From NCBI GenBank assembly GCA_002763155.1, contig PFCU01000010.1:2416-19778 (forward strand): a stretch of 17,363 nucleotides of DNA, read 5' to 3'. The translations under genes and the position numbers were made by a program. The stretch is from Candidatus Pacearchaeota archaeon CG10_big_fil_rev_8_21_14_0_10_30_48. GTDB lineage: Archaea > Nanobdellota > Nanobdellia > Pacearchaeales > GW2011-AR1. Below are positions 1 through 6,220 of this stretch, piece by piece. Within the stretch, counting starts at the first letter, position 1. The number at the start of each line of letters is the position of its first letter. A model generated the notes under the pieces. The model searched no databases. It was not told the DNA's origin and worked only from the letters and a program-made list of their open reading frames with translations.

Positions 1-496
1 AAACATTATCTTCTAAAGTCATCCAATTCTTTGAATCGAACTTTTTTAGATTGACAGGTCTTGAATATGCACGGAGTGTTTTCTTTCCATTTTCGTTTAA
101 AAAATATTCATGGAAAAAAGACATTACCAACTCTCGGACATTTTTGTAAACAGGTTCTCTATATCTTAAGACAGCATGGTTTGTTTTTCCTATTGCTCCC
201 CAATGATTATTTTTTTTGAATACTGCAATTACATGGTCAAAGTCGTGTTTGTTTGCTTCAAGGTCAAGAATTAATGGCTCGTATCCGTGAAATCTTAAAA
301 TCATCGACGCTAATATTGCTCCTTCAATACAATGAGCTTTTCCAGATTTTAAAACTTGTTTTGGAGACATACAAGTATCTCCCTTTTCTTCAAAATTTAT
401 TTCTAGAGAATTAAGAAAATTCTGAATTTTTGACGGACTATCTAATTCTTTAAAAAGTTTTATTTCTTCTTTAGTTAATATTTCTTCCCAATTCAT
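1..496 (-). CDS. Transglutaminase-like (papain-fold) protein, 3' end cut by window
   Basis: This reading frame starts at 496 and runs off the left edge, so 165 N-terminal residues are visible. A helical N-terminus leads to GKAHCIEGA with Cys56, then FDHVIAVF with His88, then a GKTNHAV stretch near 103-109. This order of Cys, His and a polar third residue fits the transglutaminase-like/papain-fold superfamily, whose members may be proteases, amidases or inactive forms. The family call rests on motif spacing only and no substrate can be named. The ATG overlaps the stop codon of the upstream mscS gene in an ATGA (496-493), so the two are probably transcribed together and translationally coupled. 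No signal peptide or membrane segment is seen, so a cytoplasmic location is likely. Confidence 0.6.
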   Translation of the reverse strand, partial: MNWEEILTKEEIKLFKELDSPSKIQNFLNSLEINFEEKGDTCMSPKQVLKSGKAHCIEGAILASMILRFHGYEPLILDLEANKHDFDHVIAVFKKNNHWGAIGKTNHAVLRYREPVYKNVRELVMSFFHEYFLNENGKKTLRAYSRPVNLKKFDSKNWMTLEDNV

Positions 497-1530
497 TTTT
501 TTAAATGAACATCCATTTGCGGGAAAGGAATTTCTATTCCTGCTTTGTTCAATGCATTGTAGATTTTTGTGTTGGCTTCATCAAGTGCTTCCCATCTATG
601 TTCAAAAGAAGATACATGAAAATATGCTTTGAAATTTAAAGAGGATTCTCCCATTTCAATAAACCTTACTATAGGTTCTGGATCATCAACGACTTCTTTT
701 ATTGATTTTATTTCTTTCATAACTATTTTTTTTACTTTATCAATGTCCGAACCATATTTAACTCCAAAAGAAACCACTGCTCGAGATTTTGGCTCTGGTA
801 AAGCAACATTTTGTATTTGACTTTCTGCAAGTTTTGTGTTCGGAATTATTATCCATTCATTATCAAATGTTCGTATTTTTGTGCTTCGCAGACCTATTTT
901 TTCAATTTTTCCTTTTACATTATTTTCTAAATAAATCAAATCTCCAACTCTTACTGTTTTATCTAAGATTATTGAAGCTCCTGAAAAAACATTGCTTAAG
1001 ACGGGTTGTAATGCTAAGGCAACGGCAAGTCCTGCGATTCCTAATCCTGCAAGTAATGGGCCTATTTCAAATCCCCATAAATTTAGAATATATAAGAAAG
1101 CAATTACTATAAGTGTTATTTTTAATATTGTATTAATTAATGAGGTTAGAGAATCATCTACTTTCGTTTTTGTTCGTCTTGAAAATTCTTTCCACGCATT
1201 TAATATTATGAGATCAAATAAAACATAAATCATATAAGCAACGATTGTTATTGCAATTGAAAAAATTATTTTACTAACTATTAATTCAATACTTTCGGAT
1301 AAAGGTAATTCTCTTAATGGGATTTCAATAGCGAATAGAAAAATTATAATTGTTAATGGCGTCGCTACTTTATTCATTATTAGGTCATCTAAATCAGTTT
1401 TTGTTCTTTTAGTAAAAGATTTAGCAACACCAAAAGCTAAAGAGATTACAATTCTTGTTATTATAATAATTCCTAAAGCTAAAACTATTGATCTAACATA
1501 AGGATTAGTAATGTAGTTTTCTAAGACCAT
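493..1530 (-). CDS. mscS: Small-conductance mechanosensitive channel, MscS family
   Basis: The 345-residue membrane protein has hydrophobic segments near 12-34, 57-77, 86-110 and 133-152. The pore-lining TM3 region (about 157-189) is rich in Gly and Ala (AGLGIAGLAVALALQPVLSN). The soluble MscS beta domain follows (RVGDLIYLENNVKGKIEKIG, then IRTFDNEWIIIPNTKL). Family members open under membrane tension to release solutes during hypo-osmotic shock. The length and the two extra N-terminal helices match archaeal MscS homologues. A minus-strand TATA-like ATATTTAAGT at 1551-1560 lies about 25 bases from the ATG, which fits a leaderless transcript. The 3' end overlaps the next gene by ATGA, suggesting that a transglutaminase-like protein is made with the channel. 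Confidence 0.93.
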   Translation of the reverse strand: MVLENYITNPYVRSIVLALGIIIITRIVISLAFGVAKSFTKRTKTDLDDLIMNKVATPLTIIIFLFAIEIPLRELPLSESIELIVSKIIFSIAITIVAYMIYVLFDLIILNAWKEFSRRTKTKVDDSLTSLINTILKITLIVIAFLYILNLWGFEIGPLLAGLGIAGLAVALALQPVLSNVFSGASIILDKTVRVGDLIYLENNVKGKIEKIGLRSTKIRTFDNEWIIIPNTKLAESQIQNVALPEPKSRAVVSFGVKYGSDIDKVKKIVMKEIKSIKEVVDDPEPIVRFIEMGESSLNFKAYFHVSSFEHRWEALDEANTKIYNALNKAGIEIPFPQMDVHLKK

Positions 1531-1550
1531 AATTAAAGAAATATTGTTTT

Positions 1551-1560
1551 ACTTAAATAT
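1551..1560 (-). promoter_or_regulatory. TATA-like element for mscS
   Basis: On the minus strand the bases read ATATTTAAGT, centred about 25 bases before the mscS ATG at 1530. This is the spacing expected for an archaeal TATA box driving a leaderless transcript. Confidence 0.5.
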
Positions 1561-1714
1561 CTTACTATATACACAGCTATTTAAATTTTTACGAATTAAA
1601 ATTATTTTTTAATTTTTTTAACAATAAGTATGTATGCCTCTCTATTATAAAAAAGTTTAAAAAGAGATTTATTCTATGAGGATTAAATAAATCTTGTATA
1701 AATAAAAGAGGTCG

Positions 1715-1822
1715 ATGGTGAATAAAGAAAATCTTGATGAGTTGGACGATATGAGTCTTCTTTCTGACGACGATGAGATTGAGTTTGATGTGGATCTTGA
1801 CGGCGATTGGGACGAGGATTAG
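1715..1822 (+). CDS. Very acidic 35-residue microprotein
   Basis: ATG at 1715 opens a 35-codon frame ending in TAG. Seventeen of the 35 residues are Asp or Glu, concentrated in the second half (for example SDDDEIEFDVDLDGDWDED). Support for a real gene: a GAGGT Shine-Dalgarno sequence at 1708-1712, a TATA-like GTTTAAAAA further upstream (about 1651-1659), a T-rich tract just after the stop, and GAC/GAT codons that stand out from the very AT-rich flanks. No family is recognised. The charge would suit a DNA mimic, a chaperone-like tail or a partner of a basic protein, but nothing in the sequence decides this. It is divergent from mscS. Confidence 0.5.
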   Translation: MVNKENLDELDDMSLLSDDDEIEFDVDLDGDWDED

Positions 1823-1852
1823 TTTTATTTCTTATTTTAATTTTTTTGCATA
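1823..1852 (+). terminator. U-tract terminator after the acidic microprotein
   Basis: After the TAG the plus strand holds several T runs ending in a run of seven Ts before GCATAA, with no stem. This is the usual form of an archaeal transcription end. The next promoter begins about 20 bases downstream. Confidence 0.45.
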
Positions 1853-1871
1853 ATTGAGCTTACAAAAAATC

Positions 1872-1877
1872 TTTAAA
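1872..1877 (+). promoter_or_regulatory. Stranded original promoter of the YchF-like GTPase gene
   Basis: TTTAAA, within ATCTTTAAACC, is centred about 25 bases before the ATG at 1899, the correct distance for a leaderless archaeal transcript. That ATG now opens only a broken eight-codon fragment. The promoter therefore appears to be the one that served the GTPase gene before the endonuclease arrived. Confidence 0.5.
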
Positions 1878-1898
1878 CCATTTTATTCTTGATTTAAT

Positions 1899-1936
1899 AT
1901 GTTAATTGGACTTGTTGGAAAGTAATCTTGGAAAAA
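1899..1936 (+). pseudogene. Broken 5' end of the YchF-like GTPase gene
   Basis: ATG at 1899 encodes MLIGLVGK and then hits TAA at 1923. These eight residues are identical to the first eight of the intact GTPase at 3109, yet the DNA differs at 6 of 24 positions, all silent. Beyond the stop the match can be followed: if two bases are missing after AAG, the next codons read (P)-N-L-G-K against P-N-C-G-K in the intact gene, the Walker A loop. The similarity fades at about 1936, where the TATA box of the endonuclease gene begins. The best reading is the fossil upstream half of a GTPase gene interrupted at or near its P-loop. Confidence 0.7.
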
Positions 1937-1944
1937 TATATAAA
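1937..1944 (+). promoter_or_regulatory. TATA box of the endonuclease gene
   Basis: TATATAAA is centred about 23 bases before the ATG at 1963, giving a leaderless transcript. It starts directly where the broken GTPase fragment stops, so the element seems to bring its own promoter. Confidence 0.6.
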
Positions 1945-1962
1945 CCTTAATATTTTTTATTT

Positions 1963-3108
1963 ATGATGGAAGAATTTAATATTTGGGATTTGAATAGAGT
2001 TAATATAAAAATTAATTTGAATTTTCTTGATAAAATTAATAAAAAAATTATAATGAAATTTCAAACTAAGAGAGCAGCATATAATTATATTTTTAAAAGT
2101 GAAAAAATTCCTTTTTCATCCTTTAAGAATTTATTAAAAAAATCCCATGCTAAGAGATTTTTTGTTCCTTTAGATATTTATCTTGATATAATTGAAATAT
2201 TGGAAATATCAAAAGAAAATTTACAGCAAAATATTATTTCTTACAAAACTGCTGGAGGAATTAATTATATAGAAAACCCTATATTGCCTATTAAAATTAC
2301 ACCAATGTTTGATATGTTATTAGCACACCATATTGCGGACGGGACTGTAATAGATCCTAAGAAAGGACGTTTACCTTATTTTGGATACAGGCAGTTTAAT
2401 AAATTTTATAGAATACAATATGTAAAGAAATTAGAAGAGGTTTTTGGTAAGATTAAATATAAAGAAGATTATTTTGAAAAATCTACGAGACCTTATTGTC
2501 CCTCTGTTTTGTCATCATTGTTTTTTAAATATTATAAACTAGATAATAAAGGATTTCTTTCAGAAAAAGCAAGAATACCTAAAGTCATATTTGATAAAGG
2601 GAAAGAAAGTATTCTATCTGTATTAGTAGCATTTATCATTGATGAAGGAAATATAGATTCTACTCAGATAACTATACATCTTAAAAATAAATTTCTTATT
2701 AAAGATCTTTGTAATATATGCGAAAGGCTTAATTATGTTTATAAATTTACTGATGATTCAAAGAATGAAAATAATTATTTTAAATTACATATATTGAGAG
2801 AGGGCATGGAAAAATTATATGAAGACTATTTATTGTTACATTCCTTATATCCTGTTGTTGATTTAGGATGGAAAGGAGAAAAAATAAATAAATCGTTTAA
2901 GATTTTTAATAGAAAGATATTCAAATCAAAAGGGAATAAAAAACTAATTTATTTGAAGTTAAAGGATGAGGATTTATCTGTTAATCAGCTAGCTGATATG
3001 ATTAATATGACTAGACAAGGGGTAAGGTTTCATATACATAATCTTTTAAAAGAAGATAAAATTAAGATTATTAATAATAAACAATTAAATTGGATTTATG
3101 GAATTTAA
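1963..3108 (+). CDS. Free-standing LAGLIDADG homing endonuclease with C-terminal winged helix
   Basis: This 381-residue protein is predicted to cut one long specific site and so promote copying of its own gene. Two LAGLIDADG motifs are visible: LLAHHIADG (119-127, acidic residue Asp126) and LVAFIIDEG (221-229, Glu228). Two motifs in one chain indicate a monomeric enzyme. Residues 30-95 are a basic helical region that may bind DNA. Residues 337-380 form a helix-turn-helix with a short wing (LSVNQLADMINMTRQGVRF, then two basic strands), which could add DNA contacts or repress its own promoter. No intein blocks flank it. The stop TAA is followed immediately by the ATG of the GTPase gene, so the two share a boundary with no gap. 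The gene is extremely AT-rich, more so than the GTPase gene. Confidence 0.88.
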   Translation: MMEEFNIWDLNRVNIKINLNFLDKINKKIIMKFQTKRAAYNYIFKSEKIPFSSFKNLLKKSHAKRFFVPLDIYLDIIEILEISKENLQQNIISYKTAGGINYIENPILPIKITPMFDMLLAHHIADGTVIDPKKGRLPYFGYRQFNKFYRIQYVKKLEEVFGKIKYKEDYFEKSTRPYCPSVLSSLFFKYYKLDNKGFLSEKARIPKVIFDKGKESILSVLVAFIIDEGNIDSTQITIHLKNKFLIKDLCNICERLNYVYKFTDDSKNENNYFKLHILREGMEKLYEDYLLLHSLYPVVDLGWKGEKINKSFKIFNRKIFKSKGNKKLIYLKLKDEDLSVNQLADMINMTRQGVRFHIHNLLKEDKIKIINNKQLNWIYGI

Positions 3109-4287
3109 ATGCTAATTGGTTTGGTGGGCAAGCCTAACTGTGGTAAATCAACTTTTTTCAAAGCTGCGACTTTATCAAATGTTCTTATTGCGAATTATCC
3201 TTTTGCTACGATTAAAGCGAATCACGCGATGGGTTATATAAAAGTTGAATGTATAGAGAAGCATTTTAAAGTTAAATGTAATCCGCGCGAGGGTTATTGT
3301 ATTGATGGTCAGAGATTTGTGCCCATTGAATTAATAGATGTTGCAGGGCTCGTGTCTGGAGCTTCAGAGGGTAAGGGTTTAGGAAATTTATTTTTGAATG
3401 ATTTGGCAGGGGCCGACGCGTTTATTCATGTTGTTGACGTTTCTGGCGAGACTGACGCTGAAGGTAAATCTACAGAGGGATATAATCCTAATGACGATAT
3501 TAAAATGATTGAAGTTGAATTAGATAAATGGTATTCGGAAATTTTGAAAAAAGCTTGGAAAACTTTTGCTAGAAAAACAATGTCTGAAGACGCTGATTTC
3601 TCCGAGGCTATTGCTTCTCAGTTTTCCGGTCTTAAAGTTAATAGAGATCATGTTAAGGAAGTTATTTTGAAAGGAAATTTTGATGTTAAAAAAGTTACGC
3701 AGTGGGGAGATGATGAAATCTCTAGATTTGCATCTTTTTTGAGGAGAGTTTCAAAGCCGATGGTTATCGCTGCGAATAAAATTGATGCAGGTAATGGGAA
3801 AGAAAATTATGAGAAATTGAAAAAAGAATTTGATTATCCAATTTTTCCGTGTTCTGCTGAATCTGAATTAGCGTTGAAAGAAGCGTCTAAGTCTGGGTTG
3901 ATTAAATATATTTCTGGCGAGGATAATTTTGAAATTGTAAAAGAACTTAGTGATAAACAAAAAAAAGCGTTGGATTTTGTTAAGGAAAAAGTTTTATTTG
4001 AATTTGGGAATACGGGTGTTCAGCCTATTTTGAATTATGTTGTTTTTGATTTGTTAAAATATATGGCGATTTTTCCGGCAGGTTCGAAGTTAGCAGATAG
4101 TAAAGGAAATATTTTACCCGATTGTTTTTTACTTCCTAAAGGTTCGACAGCATTGGATTTTGCTTATTATTTACATACAGATATTGGTAAAAATTTCGTT
4201 AAGGCGATTGATTCTAAAACAAAACAAGCTGTTGGTAAAGACCATAAACTTAAACATCTTGATGCTATTGAAATTATGGTTCGGTAA
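3109..4287 (+). CDS. YchF/OBG-family GTPase, archaeal Ygr210-like, with TGS domain
   Basis: The 392-residue P-loop NTPase has Walker A GKPNCGKST (8-16), a switch-I region FATIKAN (32-38), DVAG (77-80) and the base-specificity motif NKID (223-226). A helical insert lies between the switches and the NKID loop, and a C-terminal TGS domain occupies about 325-392 (LPKGSTALDFAYYLHTDIGK). This layout is that of the archaeal and fungal Ygr210-type OBG proteins, which are thought to act with ribosomes. The conserved NPREGYCIDG stretch (58-67) supports that subgroup. The ATG directly abuts the stop of the endonuclease gene, and the first eight codons duplicate a broken copy at 1899 with silent changes. 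The gene appears intact. With its old promoter cut off, it must rely on read-through or on a weak AT-rich element near 3081-3090. Confidence 0.9.
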   Translation: MLIGLVGKPNCGKSTFFKAATLSNVLIANYPFATIKANHAMGYIKVECIEKHFKVKCNPREGYCIDGQRFVPIELIDVAGLVSGASEGKGLGNLFLNDLAGADAFIHVVDVSGETDAEGKSTEGYNPNDDIKMIEVELDKWYSEILKKAWKTFARKTMSEDADFSEAIASQFSGLKVNRDHVKEVILKGNFDVKKVTQWGDDEISRFASFLRRVSKPMVIAANKIDAGNGKENYEKLKKEFDYPIFPCSAESELALKEASKSGLIKYISGEDNFEIVKELSDKQKKALDFVKEKVLFEFGNTGVQPILNYVVFDLLKYMAIFPAGSKLADSKGNILPDCFLLPKGSTALDFAYYLHTDIGKNFVKAIDSKTKQAVGKDHKLKHLDAIEIMVR

Positions 4288-4324
4288 AAAGAACATGACC
4301 TTTTTATAAAATTCTATAAAAAAC

Positions 4325-4332
4325 TTTAAATA
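4325..4332 (+). promoter_or_regulatory. TATA box of the toxin-antitoxin operon
   Basis: TTTAAATA is centred about 28 bases before the ATG at 4357. The U-rich end of the GTPase transcript (CTTTTTATAAAATTC, about 4301-4315) lies just upstream, so a new transcription unit probably begins here. Confidence 0.5.
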
Positions 4333-4338
4333 GTTAGT

Positions 4339-4354
4339 TATATCTCTTGATATA
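4339..4354 (+). promoter_or_regulatory. Palindrome between TATA box and start: candidate operator
   Basis: TATATC-TCTT-GATATA is a perfect 6-base inverted repeat with a 4-base spacer. It lies over the expected transcription start of the antitoxin-toxin pair, where a bound winged-helix antitoxin would block initiation. Function is inferred from position and symmetry alone. Confidence 0.4.
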
Positions 4355-4356
4355 CC

Positions 4357-4647
4357 ATGAATTTAGCATTAAAACTTAGAAAAGATAATCCTCTTGCACG
4401 TTTCCCTAGACTTGATACTGTTTTAATGGTAGAGGAATTTATTCAAGAACACGATGGAGAATTTAAGAAAAAAGCATTGTGGGAAGCTCTTCCTAAAAAA
4501 ATGATGTATCAGACCTATAGTATAATTATTGATTATTTACTCGAAACTGGTAAAATTTCGGTTGATGCTGATGGAAAAATTGGGTGGATTTATTATCCTG
4601 AAAGTGCTAGGAAGTGGTTAAATAGAAAAGATCTTGGAAGAAGATGA
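4357..4647 (+). CDS. Winged-helix protein, probable antitoxin of a RelE-type pair
   Basis: This 96-residue protein is predicted to be mostly helical: a first helix around LDTVLMVEEFIQEH, a second around KKKALWEALPKKM, a recognition-type helix MYQTYSIIIDYLLETG, then a beta wing (KISVDADGKIGWIYYP, about 66-81). That is the order of a winged-helix DNA-binding domain. The stop overlaps the ATG of the next gene, a RelE/ParE-like toxin, in ATGA (4644-4647). A DNA-binding protein translated just before and coupled to such a toxin is the usual antitoxin arrangement, and a palindrome in the promoter offers an operator. The antitoxin role is inferred from context. It could also be a stand-alone regulator. 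Confidence 0.65.
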   Translation: MNLALKLRKDNPLARFPRLDTVLMVEEFIQEHDGEFKKKALWEALPKKMMYQTYSIIIDYLLETGKISVDADGKIGWIYYPESARKWLNRKDLGRR

Positions 4648-4979
4648 AAATTAAATCCACGATTAGATTTATAGACTTAAAAGTTAAAGATGATTTTTAC
4701 AAATTAGAAAAAGGAGATAAATCTGAAAGAGAATTGTTTAAGATTATTAGTAATTGTTTAGATTATCTTGAAGAAAATGCTTTTTGTGGAATTCAACTTT
4801 CTAAAAAATTAATTCATGTAGAATTTGTTAAAACATATGGTATAAAGAATTTATGGAAATATGATTTGCCAAGAGGGTGGAGATTGTTATATTCTGTAAT
4901 TAATGAAGAAGCAAAAATAGTTAGTTTAGTTCTTGAATGGTCGGATCATAAAAATTATGAAAGGAGATTTAAATATTGA
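4644..4979 (+). CDS. RelE/ParE-superfamily toxin-like protein
   Basis: The 111-residue protein has the RelE/ParE pattern: two N-terminal helices (about 22-52), then a beta sheet with YGIKNLWKYDLPRGWRLLYS and a terminal strand-turn VLEWSDHKNYERRFKY. The conserved GWRLLY arginine and the DHKNYER segment near the C-terminus match residues that RelE-type ribosome-dependent mRNA endonucleases use, although ParE-type gyrase poisons share the fold. Which target applies cannot be decided from the sequence. The gene is translationally coupled to the winged-helix gene upstream, and its TGA overlaps the next ATG (TGATG). The cassette is therefore fused into a larger operon of conserved small proteins, which is unusual for a mobile toxin-antitoxin module and raises the chance of a domesticated function. 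Confidence 0.75.
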   Translation: MKIKSTIRFIDLKVKDDFYKLEKGDKSERELFKIISNCLDYLEENAFCGIQLSKKLIHVEFVKTYGIKNLWKYDLPRGWRLLYSVINEEAKIVSLVLEWSDHKNYERRFKY

Positions 4980-5194
4980 TGATAATCAATGTAAAAGTTA
5001 AACCAAATAGTGGTGAGCAAAAAATTGAAGAGAGCAATGGTGGATTAATTGTTTCTCTTAAATCTTCTCCAGAAAATAATAAGGCAAATATAGAATTGCT
5101 TAAATTGTTGAAAAAACATTTTGGAAAGGATATAAAAATAATTAAAGGGAAAAATTCTAGAAATAAAGTTATCGAGGTGAAAAATGCCAATTAA
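4979..5194 (+). CDS. DUF167 / YggU family protein
   Basis: The 71-residue protein carries the DUF167 (UPF0235) signature: VKVKPNSGEQKIEE, then GLIVSLKSSPENNKANIELLK, then a terminal KGKNSRNKVIEV. The family is widespread in archaea, bacteria and eukaryotes, has a small alpha/beta fold and no firmly known biochemical role. I chose the ATG at 4979, which overlaps the toxin stop as TGATG. A TTG at 4976 would also fit the GGAG at 4963-4966 slightly better but would add only one residue. The 3' end overlaps the next gene by 11 bases, and that gene's GAGGTGA ribosome site lies inside this one. Confidence 0.85.
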   Translation: MIINVKVKPNSGEQKIEESNGGLIVSLKSSPENNKANIELLKLLKKHFGKDIKIIKGKNSRNKVIEVKNAN

Positions 5195-5624
5195 ATATGC
5201 TTTTGATTCTGAATTGCAAAATAGGACTAATGAAATAGCTCTGGCTCTTTTTCCTCATGTGAAAATTAATCAAATGAAATGTTTTAGATCTATTGGAAGT
5301 TCTTCAAAAAATACAATTGCGCGTTGTCATACTATGGGGAAGTTGATGCAAATGACTGTCGGTGTTCCACCGCATTATGGAATTGAATTTTTGTCAGAGC
5401 AATTTGATAGGCTTTCTAGAGATGAACAAGATAAAGTTATAATTCATGAATTAATGCATATTCCAAAAAGTTTTGGCGGTGGATTTAGACATCACGATTA
5501 TGTTTGTGATAGAAATATAGAAGAGTTTCATAAAAAATTTAAGAGAATTAATAATGAATTTGGGATAAATATTTTTCAAAATGAGGTTGAACAAAAAAAG
5601 AATGAGAGTAAAAAGTGGTGGTGA
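5184..5624 (+). CDS. Putative zinc metallopeptidase (HELMH motif)
   Basis: This 146-residue protein has HELMHIP (88-94), an HExxH-type zinc site with Glu89 as the likely catalytic base. It is followed by GGGFRHHDY (98-106), where His103 or His104 is the probable third ligand. The short length, with no signal peptide or membrane segment, matches a family of small predicted archaeal and phage metallopeptidases (COG4900-like). An N-terminal segment with Cys33 and Cys48 might bind a second metal, but this is not established. Substrates are unknown. The start is supported by GAGGTGA at 5174-5180. It overlaps the DUF167 gene by 11 bases and is followed after 5 bases by the hydrolase gene. Confidence 0.72.
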   Translation: MPIKYAFDSELQNRTNEIALALFPHVKINQMKCFRSIGSSSKNTIARCHTMGKLMQMTVGVPPHYGIEFLSEQFDRLSRDEQDKVIIHELMHIPKSFGGGFRHHDYVCDRNIEEFHKKFKRINNEFGINIFQNEVEQKKNESKKWW

Positions 5625-5629
5625 TTTAA

Positions 5630-6220
5630 ATGAAAAAAGTAATTTTAATTCATGGTTGGGGCGGATATCCGGATAATAATTGGTTTCCTTGGTTGAAAAA
5701 AGAACTTGAAAAAAGAAATTGGAAAGTAATAGTTCCTGCAATGCCTGATGCTAAGAAACCGGAGATAAATTCTTGGATTAATAAAATTAAAGAAGTTTCT
5801 GAATCTATTGACGAGGATACTTATTTTGTAGGTCATAGTGTTGGTTGTCAGGCCATTTTAAGATATTTGCAAACTATTGATGCTAAAATAAAAATTGGAG
5901 GGGGTGTTTTTGTTGCACCTTGGATGGCTTTAGATGAAGAGACAATTAAAGAAGGAGAGGATGTAAAGGCTCTTGCTAAACCTTGGATTGAAACGCCGAT
6001 TAAGTGGGATAAAATAAAATTACATACGAATAACTTTTTAGCAATTTTTTCAGATAATGATTCTTTTGTTCCTGTAGAAGAAAATAAGAAATTGTTCGAA
6101 GAAAAACTTGGGGCTAAAACCATTATTGAGAAAAATAAAGGGCATTTTGATGATGTGGCAGATATTAAGAAATTGCCCGTTTTATTGGAAGCGTTACTAG
6201 TAATATCAAAATGGAAATAA
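5630..6220 (+). CDS. Alpha/beta hydrolase, RBBP9/YdeN-like serine hydrolase
   Basis: The 196-residue protein begins with the typical strand and oxyanion loop KKVILIHGWGGYPDNNW. It has the nucleophile elbow GHSVGC with Ser70, an acid in FSDNDSFVP (Asp144 is the most likely triad member) and the His of KGHF (His172). This spacing and the small cap-less size fit the RBBP9 family (COG3545). Family members hydrolyse esters or peptides in vitro, and physiological substrates in archaea are unknown. No export signal is visible, so it is probably cytoplasmic. It follows the metallopeptidase gene after five bases, and its last 10 bases overlap the DUF192 gene, which places it within one transcription unit. 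Confidence 0.87.
   Translation: MKKVILIHGWGGYPDNNWFPWLKKELEKRNWKVIVPAMPDAKKPEINSWINKIKEVSESIDEDTYFVGHSVGCQAILRYLQTIDAKIKIGGGVFVAPWMALDEETIKEGEDVKALAKPWIETPIKWDKIKLHTNNFLAIFSDNDSFVPVEENKKLFEEKLGAKTIIEKNKGHFDDVADIKKLPVLLEALLVISKWK

Larger units (their letters stand above)
1937..3132 (+). mobile_element. LAGLIDADG endonuclease insertion carrying a replacement GTPase start
   Basis: The inserted unit appears to hold a promoter, the endonuclease gene and a fresh copy of the first GTPase codons. The left edge is placed where similarity to the GTPase start ends. The right edge is set at the end of the eight codons shared by both copies (3109-3132), but the replaced tract could reach further into the GTPase gene. 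There are no terminal inverted repeats and no splicing motifs, so this is neither a transposon nor an intein. Confidence 0.55.

Noticed and set aside
629..1228. Plus-strand open frames opposite mscS
   Set aside because: They lie antisense to a clear MscS gene, overlap one another in different frames, and have compositions and motifs of no known protein.
1555..1645. Structured RNA in the AT-rich mscS-microprotein gap
   Set aside because: Several A/T-only inverted repeats exist, but they are expected by chance in sequence of this composition and have no GC-rich stem.
1899..3132. Decayed intein or intron in the GTPase gene
   Set aside because: There are no intein splicing blocks around the LAGLIDADG domain, the start codons are present twice, and the downstream gene is complete from its own ATG. 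Splicing would not be needed or possible.
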